Shown here in pieces: positions 36,486-45,515 of a DNA stretch of 64,000 nucleotides; positions within the stretch are counted from its first letter, which is position 1; each line of letters opens with the position of its first letter. The DNA lies in the NCBI RefSeq assembly GCF_003050905.1, contig NZ_QAOT01000007.1; one strand, given 5' to 3'. The notes below the pieces were generated by a model. The model ran no database searches. It was not told the DNA's origin and worked only from the letters and a program-made list of their open reading frames with translations. Both the position numbers and the translations under genes were made by a program. The DNA comes from Cereibacter_A azotoformans (GTDB lineage Bacteria; Pseudomonadota; Alphaproteobacteria; Rhodobacterales; Rhodobacteraceae).

Positions 36486-37409
36486 ATGACGGTGGTCTGG
36501 ATTTCGCACGCGGCCTCGGAAGGGCATGTGACGCCCGAGGGGCATCCCGAGCGGATCGAGCGCATGGCGGCGGTGGAGGCGGCTCTCGACGGGCTGCCAC
36601 TCGAGAGGCGCTACGCGCCGATGGCCGCCGACGCCGAGGTGCTGCGCTGTCACCCGCAGAGCCATCTCGACCGGATTCGCCGTGCGGAGCCCGTCGAAGG
36701 CATCGTCGGACTGGATCCCGACACCTGGATGTCGCCGGGCTCGTTCGAGGCGGCGATGCGCGCCGTCGGCGGCACCTGTGCCGCGGTCGATCTGGTGCTG
36801 GCGGGCGAGGCCTCTTCGGCCTTCGTCGGCTGCCGCCCGCCCGGCCACCATGCGGAACGCGAGAAGCCGATGGGCTTCTGCCTCTTTGGCAGCGTGGCCA
36901 TTGCGGCCAGGCGCGCGCTTGACCATCACGGTCTGGGGCGGGTTGCGGTGGTGGATTTCGACGTCCATCACGGCAACGGCACGCAGGACCTGCTGTGGGA
37001 CGAGGGGCGGGCCCTGTTCGTCTCGAGCCACCAGATGCCGCTCTATCCGGGAACGGGAGCCGTGGACGAACGTGGCGCGCACGGGCAGATCCTGAACCTG
37101 CCGCTTGCCCCGGGCAGCGGGAGCGCCGAGATGCGCGAGGCCTGGGAGGCGGCCTTCCGGCGCATCGAGGACTGGCAGCCCGAACTGATCCTGATCTCGG
37201 CGGGTTTCGACGCCCATGCCGCCGACCCGCTGGCCAACCTCAACTGGCGCGAGGAGGATTTCCGCTGGCTCACCGGGCGCCTGTGCGATCTGGCTGCGGC
37301 GTCATGCGGCGGGCGGGTGGTATCGACACTCGAGGGCGGATATGATCTGGCTGCCCTCGCCGCGAGCAGCGCGGCGCATGTGGGCGTCCTTCTGGAGCGG
37401 AGCGCATGA
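36486..37409 (+). CDS. histone deacetylase superfamily protein (acetylpolyamine/acetoin-type deacylase)
   Basis: This 307-residue zinc deacylase carries the family motifs. CRPPGHHAE holds the catalytic His pair, and VVDFDVHHGNGTQDLLW and ISAGFDAHAADPL supply the zinc ligands. The closing motif is TLEGGYDLAAL. The start at 36486 has GGAGG eight bases upstream; earlier in-frame starts run through the palindrome and are unlikely. It overlaps xseB by four bases and so heads the xseB-ispA-dxs operon. The natural substrate (acetylpolyamine, acetyl-lysine or other) cannot be told from sequence. The same neighbourhood occurs in related bacteria. Confidence 0.92.
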   Translation: MTVVWISHAASEGHVTPEGHPERIERMAAVEAALDGLPLERRYAPMAADAEVLRCHPQSHLDRIRRAEPVEGIVGLDPDTWMSPGSFEAAMRAVGGTCAAVDLVLAGEASSAFVGCRPPGHHAEREKPMGFCLFGSVAIAARRALDHHGLGRVAVVDFDVHHGNGTQDLLWDEGRALFVSSHQMPLYPGTGAVDERGAHGQILNLPLAPGSGSAEMREAWEAAFRRIEDWQPELILISAGFDAHAADPLANLNWREEDFRWLTGRLCDLAAASCGGRVVSTLEGGYDLAALAASSAAHVGVLLERSA

Positions 37410-37645
37410 CGGAAAAAGCAGTGGCAGAGATGACATTCGAAGAGGCGATGGCCGCGCTGGAGGCGGTTGTCACGGCCTTGGAGAAGGGTGACGTGCCGCT
37501 GGACGACTCCATCCGCCTCTACGAGCGCGGCTCGGCGCTCAAGGCGCATTGCGCGCAGAAGCTGAAGGATGCCGAGGACAAGGTGGAACTGATCCGCGCC
37601 GCCGAAGGTCGCGCGACGGGGACGGTTCCGGCGGAGGGATTGTGA
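37406..37645 (+). CDS. xseB: exodeoxyribonuclease VII small subunit
   Basis: XseB is the small helical subunit that assembles with XseA into exonuclease VII for single-stranded DNA degradation. The 79-residue product has the family signature MTFEEAMAALEAVVTALEKG and the helical YERGSALKAHCAQKL segment. It overlaps both neighbours by four bases, the deacylase gene before and ispA after (GTGA). The xseB-ispA-dxs order is widespread in proteobacteria. xseA is not in the window. Confidence 0.95.
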   Translation: MTEKAVAEMTFEEAMAALEAVVTALEKGDVPLDDSIRLYERGSALKAHCAQKLKDAEDKVELIRAAEGRATGTVPAEGL

Positions 37646-38511
37646 GCTTTTCCAAGGCTTTGACGGATGCGGCCGCGCGGGTGCAGGCGCGGCTTGACGC
37701 GGCGCTGGCGGATCGCGAGGAGCTGCCGGTGGTTCATGCCATGCGCTACGCGGTGCAGGGCGGCAAGCGGCTGCGGGGATTCCTCGTGCTCGAGTCCGCG
37801 CGCCTGCACGGGATCGCGCCCGAGGCGGCGGTAAGCGCCGCGGCGTCGATCGAGGCCCTGCACGCCTACAGCCTCGTGCATGACGACATGCCCTGCATGG
37901 ACGATGACGACCTGCGCCGCGGCCTGCCGACGGTGCACCGGAAATGGGACGAATGCACCGCTGTCCTTGCGGGCGACGCGCTGCAGACGCTGGCCTTCGA
38001 GTTGCTGGCCGATCCGGCGCTGGGCCCGGCCGAGGTGCGGATCCGCCTGGTCGAGACGCTCGCCAGGGCCTCGGGGGCCGAGGGCATGGTGCTGGGCCAG
38101 GCGCTCGACATTGCCGCCGAGACGGCGGCCGTTCCCCTGACGCTCGAACAGATCACCCATCTGCAGGCGGGCAAGACGGGGGCGCTGATCCGCTGGTCTG
38201 CCGAAGCGGGCGCCATCCTGGGGCAGGCGGACACGGGGCCACTGCGCCGATACGCCACGGCGCTCGGGCTTGCGTTCCAGATCGCGGACGACATTCTCGA
38301 CGTCGAGGGCGATGCGGACAAGGCGGGCAAGCGGCTCCAGAAGGATGCCGAGGCCGGCAAGGCCACGTTCGTGTCGCTGCTCGGGCTCGAGGGCGCCAAG
38401 GCGCGCGCGCGTGCTCTGGTGGAGGAGGCCGAGGCGGCGCTTGCCCCCTATGGGCCAGAGGCAGGAACATTGATCGAGGCCGCGCGCTTCGTCATATCGC
38501 GTGAAAGCTGA
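37642..38511 (+). CDS. ispA: farnesyl diphosphate synthase
   Basis: IspA builds geranyl and farnesyl diphosphate, the precursors of quinone tails, carotenoids, bacteriochlorophyll phytol and undecaprenyl phosphate. The start is a GTG overlapping the xseB stop and preceded by GGAGG; the product has 289 residues. The first aspartate-rich motif is DDMPCMDDDDLRRG, with the two-residue insertion typical of bacterial FPP synthases. The second is FQIADDILD. GGKRLR binds diphosphate. It lies nine bases before dxs, so supply and elongation of isoprenoid units are co-expressed. Confidence 0.96.
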   Translation: MSFSKALTDAAARVQARLDAALADREELPVVHAMRYAVQGGKRLRGFLVLESARLHGIAPEAAVSAAASIEALHAYSLVHDDMPCMDDDDLRRGLPTVHRKWDECTAVLAGDALQTLAFELLADPALGPAEVRIRLVETLARASGAEGMVLGQALDIAAETAAVPLTLEQITHLQAGKTGALIRWSAEAGAILGQADTGPLRRYATALGLAFQIADDILDVEGDADKAGKRLQKDAEAGKATFVSLLGLEGAKARARALVEEAEAALAPYGPEAGTLIEAARFVISRES

Positions 38512-38520
38512 AGGAAGACG

Positions 38521-40434
38521 ATGACCGACAGACCCTGCACGCCGACGCTCGACCGGGTGACGCTTCCGGTCGACATGAAGGGCCTCACGGACCGTGAGCT
38601 GCGCAACCTCGCCGACGAGTTGCGGGCCGAGACCATCTCGGCCGTGTCGGTGACGGGGGGGCATCTCGGCGCGGGCCTCGGCGTGGTGGAGCTGACCGTC
38701 GCGCTCCATGCGGTCTTCGACGCGCCGCGCGACAAGATCATCTGGGATGTGGGGCATCAGTGCTATCCTCACAAGATCCTGACCGGCCGGCGCGACCGCA
38801 TCCGCACGCTGCGGCAGGGCGGGGGCCTCTCGGGCTTCACCAAACGGTCGGAAAGCCCCTATGACTGCTTCGGCGCGGGCCATTCCTCGACCTCGATCTC
38901 GGCCGCGGTGGGCTTTGCCGCCGCGCGCGAGCTGGGCGGCGACACGGGCGATGCGGTGGCGATCATTGGCGACGGCTCGATGTCGGCCGGCATGGCCTTC
39001 GAGGCGCTGAACCACGGCGGCCACCTGAAGAACCGCGTGATCGTGATCCTGAACGACAACGAGATGAGCATCGCTCCGCCGGTGGGGGCGCTCTCGTCCT
39101 ATCTGTCGCGGCTCTATGCGGGTGCGCCGTTCCAGGACTTCAAGGCCGCCGCCAAGGGCGCGCTTGGCCTTCTGCCCGAACCGTTCCAGGAGGGCGCGCG
39201 CCGCGCCAAGGAGATGCTTAAGAGCGTGACCGTCGGCGGCACGCTGTTCGAGGAGTTGGGCTTCTCCTACGTCGGGCCCATCGACGGGCACGATCTCGAC
39301 CAGCTTCTGCCGGTGCTGCGCACGGTCAAGCAACGCGCGAGCGCGCCGGTTCTCATTCACGTGATCACGAAGAAGGGCAAAGGCTACGCGCCCGCCGAGG
39401 CCGCGCGCGATCGCGGCCATGCCACGAACAAGTTCAACGTCCTGACCGGCGCGCAGGTCAAGCCGGTCTCGAACGCGCCCTCCTACACCAAGGTCTTCGC
39501 CCAGAGCCTCATCAAGGAGGCCGAGGTGGACGAGCGCATCTGCGCCGTGACCGCCGCCATGCCGGACGGGACGGGGCTCAACCTCTTCGCGGACCGTTTC
39601 CCCAAGCGGATCTTTGACGTTGGGATTGCCGAGCAGCACGCCGTCACCTTCTCGGCCGGCCTTGCGGCGGGCGGGATGCGGCCCTTCTGCGCGATCTATT
39701 CCACGTTCCTGCAGCGCGGCTACGACCAGATCGTGCATGACGTGGCGATCCAGCGCCTGCCGGTGCGCTTCGCCATCGACCGGGCGGGGCTGGTGGGCGC
39801 GGACGGCGCCACCCATGCGGGCTCGTTCGACGTGGCCTTCCTGTCGAACCTGCCCGGCATCGTGGTGATGGCCGCCGCCGATGAGGCCGAGCTTGTCCAT
39901 ATGGTCGCCACCGCCGCCGCCCACGACGAGGGGCCCATCGCCTTCCGCTACCCGCGCGGCGATGGCGTGGGGGTCGAGATGCCGGCGAAGGGCGTGCCGC
40001 TCCAGATCGGCCGCGGCCGGGTGGTGAGCGAGGGCACGCGGATCGCGCTCCTGTCCTTCGGCACCCGCCTGTCGGAAGTGCAGGTGGCCGCCGAGGCGCT
40101 GGCGGCGCGCGGGATCTCGCCCACGGTGGCGGATGCGCGCTTTGCCAAGCCGCTCGACCGCGACCTGATCCTGCAGCTGGCCGCCCATCACGAGGCGCTG
40201 ATCACCATCGAGGAAGGCGCCATCGGCGGCTTCGGCAGCCATGTGGCGCAGCTTCTGGCCGAGGCGGGAGTCTTCGACCGCGGCTTCCGCTACCGCTCGA
40301 TGGTGCTGCCCGACACGTTCATCGACCACAACAGCGCCGAGGCCATGTATGCCACGGCGGGCCTGAACGCCGCCGACATCGAGCGCAAGGCCTTGGAAAC
40401 GCTGGGTGTGGAGGTTCTGGCCCGACGCGCCTGA
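38521..40434 (+). CDS. dxs: 1-deoxy-D-xylulose-5-phosphate synthase
   Basis: Dxs condenses pyruvate and glyceraldehyde 3-phosphate with thiamine diphosphate, the first and flux-controlling step of the non-mevalonate isoprenoid pathway. The 637-residue product has the TPP motif GDGSMSAGMAFEALNHGG...NDN. It also has the His of WDVGHQCYPHKILTGR, the catalytic Glu segment FDVGIAEQHAVTFSAG, and a transketolase C-terminal domain. It ends the deacylase-xseB-ispA-dxs operon; a GC-rich hairpin follows. Its thiamine need links it to the TPP-regulated thiBPQ genes elsewhere in the window. Confidence 0.97.
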   Translation: MTDRPCTPTLDRVTLPVDMKGLTDRELRNLADELRAETISAVSVTGGHLGAGLGVVELTVALHAVFDAPRDKIIWDVGHQCYPHKILTGRRDRIRTLRQGGGLSGFTKRSESPYDCFGAGHSSTSISAAVGFAAARELGGDTGDAVAIIGDGSMSAGMAFEALNHGGHLKNRVIVILNDNEMSIAPPVGALSSYLSRLYAGAPFQDFKAAAKGALGLLPEPFQEGARRAKEMLKSVTVGGTLFEELGFSYVGPIDGHDLDQLLPVLRTVKQRASAPVLIHVITKKGKGYAPAEAARDRGHATNKFNVLTGAQVKPVSNAPSYTKVFAQSLIKEAEVDERICAVTAAMPDGTGLNLFADRFPKRIFDVGIAEQHAVTFSAGLAAGGMRPFCAIYSTFLQRGYDQIVHDVAIQRLPVRFAIDRAGLVGADGATHAGSFDVAFLSNLPGIVVMAAADEAELVHMVATAAAHDEGPIAFRYPRGDGVGVEMPAKGVPLQIGRGRVVSEGTRIALLSFGTRLSEVQVAAEALAARGISPTVADARFAKPLDRDLILQLAAHHEALITIEEGAIGGFGSHVAQLLAEAGVFDRGFRYRSMVLPDTFIDHNSAEAMYATAGLNAADIERKALETLGVEVLARRA

Positions 40435-40443
40435 CCCCGGGCA

Positions 40444-40467
40444 GGGCCCCGCCGGGCGGGGCCCCTT
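40444..40467. terminator. bidirectional terminator between dxs and the epimerase gene
   Basis: A 9-bp GC stem (40444-40452 with 40456-40464) lies between the convergent stops of dxs and the next gene, with TT on the plus side. It can serve both strands. Confidence 0.6.
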
Positions 40468-40471
40468 CCGT

Positions 40472-41311
40472 TCAGCCGCCCGTCGCGAGAAGGGCGCGCA
40501 GCCCCGAGCGGTAATCGGGATGGATGAGGCGGACCCCCAGCCGTTCCTTGATCCGATCGTTCCGCACCCTCTTGGATTCGGCGTAGAAGCTGCGCGCCAT
40601 CGGCGTCATCTCGGCCTCGTCATAGGGCACCTCGGGCGGAGGAGGCAGGCCGATCAATTCGGCCGCATAGCCCAGCACATCCTCGGGCGGCGCCGGATCG
40701 TCGTCGCAGACATTGTAGATCGCGCCCGGCTCGGGATGCCGGATCGAGGCCTCCAGAACCTGCGCGATGTCCTCGACATGGATGCGGCTGAAGACCTGCC
40801 CCGGCTTCACGATGCGGCGCGCCGTCCCGTCGCGGACCTTCTCGAACGGGCCGCGTCCGGGGCCGTAGATCCCCGCAAGCCGGAAGATATGGAGCGGCAG
40901 ACCCAGCGCCTGCCACTGGCGCTCGGCCGCGACACGGGACCGGCCGCGTTCGGTCGAGGGGGTGAGGGCGGTGTCCTCATCCACCCAGCCGCCCTGATGG
41001 TCGCCATAGACGCCCGTGGTTGAGAGGTAGCCCACCCACTCCGGCCGGGCCTCGGCCATTCGCGAAGCGTGAGTGGCGAGGAACGGATCGCCCTCCGGGC
41101 CCGGGGCGGCCGAGGCGAGGATGTGGGTGGCCTGAGCGAGGGCCGGGCCGGGGTCGCCGGGCCAGAGCAGCGGCTCGATGCCCTGTGCGCGCAGGGCATC
41201 GGCCTTGGCCGCGCTCCGCGTGGTGCCGATCACCCGCCAGCCGGCGGGAAGAAGCCGGCGCGCAAGCGCCTGCGCCGAATAGCCATGTCCGAGGGAAAGC
41301 AACGTCTTCAT
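40472..41311 (-). CDS. NAD-dependent epimerase/dehydratase family protein (YeeZ-like)
   Basis: This 279-residue Rossmann protein begins MKTLLSLGHGYSAQALARRL, a dinucleotide-binding start of the short YeeZ-like type with GHGYSA in place of the usual GxxGxxG. It contains YLSTTGVYGDHQGGWVDED, LRLAGIYGPGRGP-like residues and SRIHVEDIAQVLEAS, typical of extended SDR epimerases. The substrate is unknown. The start ATG 41311 is chosen from the family-like N-terminus; the ribosome-binding site is weak. A degenerate copy of the 29-bp palindrome lies inside the coding region (41056-41076). Confidence 0.83.
   Translation of the reverse strand: MKTLLSLGHGYSAQALARRLLPAGWRVIGTTRSAAKADALRAQGIEPLLWPGDPGPALAQATHILASAAPGPEGDPFLATHASRMAEARPEWVGYLSTTGVYGDHQGGWVDEDTALTPSTERGRSRVAAERQWQALGLPLHIFRLAGIYGPGRGPFEKVRDGTARRIVKPGQVFSRIHVEDIAQVLEASIRHPEPGAIYNVCDDDPAPPEDVLGYAAELIGLPPPPEVPYDEAEMTPMARSFYAESKRVRNDRIKERLGVRLIHPDYRSGLRALLATGG
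41056..41076 (+). repeat. degenerate palindrome inside the epimerase gene
   Basis: Nine-base arms around the same AAG loop as the 29-bp element (41056-41064, 41068-41076). The arms differ from a perfect palindrome at two positions, both G-U compatible on the plus-strand RNA. It lies within coding sequence. Confidence 0.45.
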
Positions 41312-41445
41312 GCCGCCACTATCCGCAGGGCCGGTGCGGGCCGCAAGAGGAGAACGGGTCCGCCCTCGCCGGTGCGGAGAGGCTTGATCCCCGCCGATGA
41401 GCCTGCGCATCCTTCGGCGAGGCAGCGACAGAAAGAGACAGATCC

Positions 41446-42924
41446 GTGACCGACGCGCCCCTTCCCCTACTCGTGCCCGATGTGCCTGCCCCCGAGAGCT
41501 TCACGGACCCCGCCGAGGCGGTCCGGCGGCTGGAGGAGATCTACGCCCTGTCCACCCGCTTCCTGTCGGGCCATTTCAGCGCCGCCGCCGCCTCGGGCCG
41601 TCCCGCCTCGCGCGTGCGGGCCTACTATCCCGAGATCCGCCTGACGACCACCAGCTTCACCCGCGCCGACAGCCGGCTGAGCTTCGGCCATGTCGCCGAG
41701 CCCGGCACCTATTCGACGACCGTGACGCGGCCCGACCTGTTCCGCAACTACCTGATCCAGCAGATCGGGCTGCTGATGCAGAACCACGGCGTGCCGGTCG
41801 AGATCGGCGTGTCGGCGACGCCCATGCCGGTGCATTTCGCGGTGGCGAACGATCCCTCGGTCGCCGTCCCGCAGGACGGCGTGCTGTCGTTCCCGCTGCG
41901 CGACGTGTTCGACGTGCCCGATCTGGCGACCACCAACGACGACATCGTGAACGGCTCGCGCCTCAGCCATCCCGACGGCTCGCTGCCGCTGGCGCCCTTC
42001 ACGGCGCAGCGGGTGGATTACTCACTTGCGCGGCTCACGCATTACACGGCGACCAATCCGCGCCACTTCCAGAACCACGTCCTCTTCACCAACTACCAGT
42101 TCTATGTGGACGAGTTCGAGGCCATCGGGCGGGCGGCCCTTGCGGATCCGAACTCCGGCTACAGCGCCTTCGTGGGGCCGGGCGATCAGGAGATCACCGA
42201 TCCCGAAACGCCGCTCGTCCTGCTGCCGCGCCTGCCGCAGATGCCGACCTACCACCTCAAGCGGCCGGACGGGCAGGGGATCACGCTGGTCAACATCGGC
42301 GTCGGCCCCTCGAACGCCAAGACCGCGACCGACCATATCGCGGTCCTGCGGCCCCATGCCTGGCTGATGGTGGGCCATTGCGCGGGCCTGCGGAACTCGC
42401 AGAGCCTTGGGGATTTCGTGCTGGCCCATGCCTATCTGCGCGAGGATCACGTCCTGGACGATGACCTTCCGGTGTGGGTGCCGATCCCGGCGCTGGCCGA
42501 GATCCAGATCGCGCTCGAGGATGCGGTCGAGGAGGTGACCCAGCTTCAGGGCTACGAGCTGAAGCGCATCATGCGGACGGGCACCGTCGCCACGATCGAC
42601 AACCGCAACTGGGAGTTGCGCGACCAGTCCGGGCCGGTGCAGCGGCTGAGCCAGAGCCGGGCGGTGGCGCTCGACATGGAAAGCGCGACGATCGCGGCCA
42701 ACGGCTTCCGCTTCCGGGTGCCCTACGGCACGCTGCTCTGCGTGTCCGACAAGCCGCTCCATGGCGAGCTGAAGCTGCCCGGCATGGCCAGCGATTTCTA
42801 CCGCACGCAGGTTGCCCGCCACCTGCGCATCGGGATTCGCGCGATGGAAATGTTGCGTGAGACGCCGATCGAACGCATCCACAGCCGAAAGTTGCGCAGC
42901 TTCGAGGAAACCGCTTTCCTCTAG
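41446..42924 (+). CDS. amn: AMP nucleosidase
   Basis: Amn hydrolyses AMP to adenine and ribose 5-phosphate, regulating the adenylate pool. The 492-residue product starts with GTG. It has the AMP-nucleosidase N-terminal domain (about 1-180) followed by a purine-nucleoside-phosphorylase-like catalytic domain. In that domain NIGVGPSNAKTATDHIAVLR and MVGHCAGLRNSQ form the phosphate/ribose site. ALDMESATIAANGFRFRVP carries the base-recognition acids. The length matches the family. It stands alone between a divergent epimerase gene and the HU gene. Confidence 0.95.
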   Translation: MTDAPLPLLVPDVPAPESFTDPAEAVRRLEEIYALSTRFLSGHFSAAAASGRPASRVRAYYPEIRLTTTSFTRADSRLSFGHVAEPGTYSTTVTRPDLFRNYLIQQIGLLMQNHGVPVEIGVSATPMPVHFAVANDPSVAVPQDGVLSFPLRDVFDVPDLATTNDDIVNGSRLSHPDGSLPLAPFTAQRVDYSLARLTHYTATNPRHFQNHVLFTNYQFYVDEFEAIGRAALADPNSGYSAFVGPGDQEITDPETPLVLLPRLPQMPTYHLKRPDGQGITLVNIGVGPSNAKTATDHIAVLRPHAWLMVGHCAGLRNSQSLGDFVLAHAYLREDHVLDDDLPVWVPIPALAEIQIALEDAVEEVTQLQGYELKRIMRTGTVATIDNRNWELRDQSGPVQRLSQSRAVALDMESATIAANGFRFRVPYGTLLCVSDKPLHGELKLPGMASDFYRTQVARHLRIGIRAMEMLRETPIERIHSRKLRSFEETAFL

Positions 42925-42958
42925 GCGTGTTGACGCGGGGGCAGGCCGGGAATAGGGC

Positions 42959-42987
42959 TTGATTTGTGCTGCAAAACAAGGTGTAGC
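42959..42987 (+). promoter_or_regulatory. candidate HU gene promoter
   Basis: TTGATT (42959-42964) and TGTAGC (42982-42987) are separated by 17 bases in a locally AT-rich stretch. The -10 again lacks the last T. The leader holds a CCCCGC/GCGGGG hairpin before the start codon. Confidence 0.42.
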
Positions 42988-43053
42988 CCTTGCATTAGCC
43001 CCCCGAGGCAGGAACAGACCCCGCGTCCAGCGGGGCAAGACCAGGAGACTCTC

Positions 43054-43341
43054 ATGTCGAAACCGATGACCAAGACGCAGCTCGTGGCGACACTCGCTGA
43101 CGAGATGGGCGCGGACAAGAAGACGGCCAATGCGGCTCTCGACGCGATCGCGTCCATCGTGGCCCGCCAAGTGGCCGCCGGCGGCGCGGTCACGCTGCCG
43201 GGCCTCGGCAAGGTCGTCTGCCGCGAGCGGCCCGAGCGTCAGGTGCGCAACCCCGCCACCGGCGAGCAGGTGACCAAGGCCGCCGACAAGCAGGTGAAAT
43301 TCACGATCGCCAAGGCGCTGAAGGACAGCGTGAACGCCTGA
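43054..43341 (+). CDS. HU-family DNA-binding protein
   Basis: This is a 95-residue nucleoid protein of the HU/IHF family. It starts at ATG 43054 after AGGAGA. It has the helical dimerisation half (MTKTQLVATLADEMGADKKTANAALDAI) and the beta arm region (LPGLGKVVCRERPERQVRNPATGEQ) with the intercalating Pro in RNPATG. The end KFTIAKALKDSVN is standard. HU bends and compacts DNA without strict sequence specificity. A very strong terminator follows, making a single-gene unit with its own promoter. Confidence 0.95.
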   Translation: MSKPMTKTQLVATLADEMGADKKTANAALDAIASIVARQVAAGGAVTLPGLGKVVCRERPERQVRNPATGEQVTKAADKQVKFTIAKALKDSVNA

Positions 43342-43372
43342 TCCTTCGGGCTCGGCCTTGGCAGCCATCCGA

Positions 43373-43398
43373 GGGTCGCCTGTCGGCGGCCCTTTTTT
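43373..43398 (+). terminator. HU gene rho-independent terminator
   Basis: An 8-bp stem with one G-T pair (43373-43380 with 43385-43392) and a TGTC loop is followed by six T. Confidence 0.92.
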
Positions 43399-43413
43399 CA
43401 TGGGGGGAGCGGG

Positions 43414-44295
43414 ATGGATCTGCGCAGCATCGGAATGGGCCTGGCCTTCGCCTTCATGTGGTCCTCGGCCTTCGCCTCGGCGCGGATCATCGTGGCCCAT
43501 GCGCCGCCCCTGAGCGCCCTGTCGCTGCGCTTTCTCGTCTCGGGGCTCATCGCGCTGGCCATCGGTGCGGCGCTTGGCCAGTCGGCCCGGCTGACGCCCG
43601 CGCAGTGGCGCGGCGTGGTGATCTTTGGCCTGTGCCAGAACGCGCTCTACCTCGGGCTCAACTTCGTCGCGATGCGCTGGGTCAGCGCCAGCTTTGCCGC
43701 GATCGTGGCCTCGATCATGCCGCTGCTGGTGGCGCTGGCGGGCTGGATCTTCCTGCACGAGCGGCTGCGGCCGCTGACGGCGCTGGGGCTGCTTGCGGGA
43801 ATGACGGGCGTGGTGATGATCATGGGCACGCGGCTCTCGGGTGGCGAGGACGGGCTCGGCTTCCTCCTCTGCGTCGTGGGGGTGATCGCCCTGACGGCGG
43901 CGACGCTCACGGTCCGGGTGGCCTCGTCGGGGGGCAACCTGCTGATCATCGTGGGGCTGCAGATGCTGGTGGGCTCGGCCGCGCTCGCCCCCGTGGCGCT
44001 TGCGATTGAGACCCCGCTCGAGGTTGCCTGGAGTCTCAGCCTTCTTGCGGCCTTCGCCTACACGACCCTCGTGCCGGGGTTGCTCGCGACCTGGGTCTGG
44101 TTTCTCCTCGTGGGCCGGATCGGGGCGGTGCGGGCCGCCACCTTCCACTTCCTCAACCCGTTCTTCGGCGTGGCCGTGGCGGCGGTGCTTCTGGGCGAAC
44201 GGATGGGGGTCTGGGACGCGGTCGGCGTCGTCGTGATCGCCGCGGGCATCCTTGCCGTGCAGCTGTCGCGCGTGCCTGAGGCCGCTCGGCGCTAG
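43414..44295 (+). CDS. EamA-family (drug/metabolite transporter) permease
   Basis: This 293-residue inner-membrane protein has about ten transmembrane helices in two EamA repeats. The first repeat shows FMWSSAFASARIIVAHAPPLSALSLRFL and the second shows LATWVWFLLVGRIGAVRAATFHFLNPFFGV. Members export amino acids, nucleosides or other small metabolites. The substrate cannot be inferred here. It lies just after the HU terminator and its last four bases overlap the 3' end of convergent aroC. Confidence 0.92.
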   Translation: MDLRSIGMGLAFAFMWSSAFASARIIVAHAPPLSALSLRFLVSGLIALAIGAALGQSARLTPAQWRGVVIFGLCQNALYLGLNFVAMRWVSASFAAIVASIMPLLVALAGWIFLHERLRPLTALGLLAGMTGVVMIMGTRLSGGEDGLGFLLCVVGVIALTAATLTVRVASSGGNLLIIVGLQMLVGSAALAPVALAIETPLEVAWSLSLLAAFAYTTLVPGLLATWVWFLLVGRIGAVRAATFHFLNPFFGVAVAAVLLGERMGVWDAVGVVVIAAGILAVQLSRVPEAARR

Positions 44296-45398
44296 GCTTC
44301 GCCGATCGGGCCGCGCAGGCCGCCCGTCTGGCCACGGTCGAGGAGCAGGTGGTCGAGCAGAACGCAGGCCATCATCGCCTCGCCCACCGGCACCGCGCGG
44401 ATGCCCACGCAGGGATCATGCCGGCCCTTGGTCACCACCTCCACCTCGCGGCCGTCGGTCGTGATCGAGCGCCGCGGCGTCAGGATCGATGAGGTGGGCT
44501 TCACGGCAAAGCGCACCACCACATCCTGCCCGGTCGAGATGCCGCCGAGGATGCCGCCCGCGTGGTTCGAGAGGAACTCGGGGCCATGCGCCCCCATGCG
44601 GATCTCGTCGGCGTTCTCGCTGCCGGTGAGGCAGGCCGCCGCCATGCCCTCGCCGATCTCCACGCCCTTCACGGCGTTGATCGTCATCATCGCCGCGGCA
44701 AGGTCGCTGTCGAGCTTGCCGTAGATCGGCGCGCCAAGCCCCGCAGGCACGCCCGAGGCGCGGATCTCGACGATGGCGCCCACCGAGTCATGCGCCTTGC
44801 GCAGCCCGTCGAGATAATCGGACCAGAGCGCGGCCGTATCCGGGTCGGGGCACCAGAAGGGGTTGCGCTCGATCTCGGCCCGGTCGAACCGGCTGCGGTC
44901 GATGGCGTGCGGGCCGATCTGCACCATGTAGCCCTCGATCCGCAGATCCGGCACCAGCTCGGACAGGGCCGCCCGTGCGATCCCGCCGGCCGCCACCCGT
45001 GCCGCCGTCTCGCGCGCCGAGGACCGGCCGCCGCCGCGATAGTCGCGCAGCCCGTATTTCCAGTGGTAGGTGATGTCGGCATGGCCGGGGCGGAAGCTCT
45101 GGGCGATCTCGCCGTAATCCTTGGACCTCTGATCGGTGTTCTCGATCATGAGTTGGATCGGCGTGCCGGTCGAACGGCCCTCGAATGTGCCCGACAGGAT
45201 CCGCACCGCGTCGGGCTCCTGCCGCTGGGTGGTGAAGCGGTTCTGCCCCGGCTTGCGCCGGTCCAGCCAATGCTGGATCGCCTCGGCGTCGATGGCGATG
45301 CCGGGCGGGCAGCCGTCCACGGTGGCGCCGAGCGCGGGTCCGTGGCTCTCGCCCCAGGTGGTGACGCGGAAGATGTGGCCGAAGGTGTTGAAGCTCAT
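44292..45398 (-). CDS. aroC: chorismate synthase
   Basis: AroC forms chorismate, the last common step to aromatic amino acids, folate and quinone rings, with a reduced flavin cofactor. The 368-residue product has the family signatures GESHGPALGATVDGCPPG at the N-terminus, GRSSARETAARVAAG in the middle, and the flavin-binding FLSNHAGGILGGISTGQ. The length is normal. It is divergent from the thiamine transport operon and ends tail-to-tail with the EamA gene. Confidence 0.97.
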   Translation of the reverse strand: MSFNTFGHIFRVTTWGESHGPALGATVDGCPPGIAIDAEAIQHWLDRRKPGQNRFTTQRQEPDAVRILSGTFEGRSTGTPIQLMIENTDQRSKDYGEIAQSFRPGHADITYHWKYGLRDYRGGGRSSARETAARVAAGGIARAALSELVPDLRIEGYMVQIGPHAIDRSRFDRAEIERNPFWCPDPDTAALWSDYLDGLRKAHDSVGAIVEIRASGVPAGLGAPIYGKLDSDLAAAMMTINAVKGVEIGEGMAAACLTGSENADEIRMGAHGPEFLSNHAGGILGGISTGQDVVVRFAVKPTSSILTPRRSITTDGREVEVVTKGRHDPCVGIRAVPVGEAMMACVLLDHLLLDRGQTGGLRGPIGEA

Positions 45399-45482
45399 GA
45401 CGTCTGTCCCCGTTTGGGCCGAGCCATAGGGCAGATGCGGCCGCCGGGGAACCGGATTCTGGCGGGCGGGCCGGCTTTCCTG

Positions 45483-45510
45483 TTGCGGCGGCAGGCCGCG
45501 TCGCTATGGT
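45483..45510 (+). promoter_or_regulatory. candidate thiBPQ promoter
   Basis: TTGCGG (45483-45488) and TATGGT (45505-45510) with a 16-base spacer place transcription start at the first paired base of the TPP riboswitch. Confidence 0.45.
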
Positions 45511-45515
45511 CGGGG

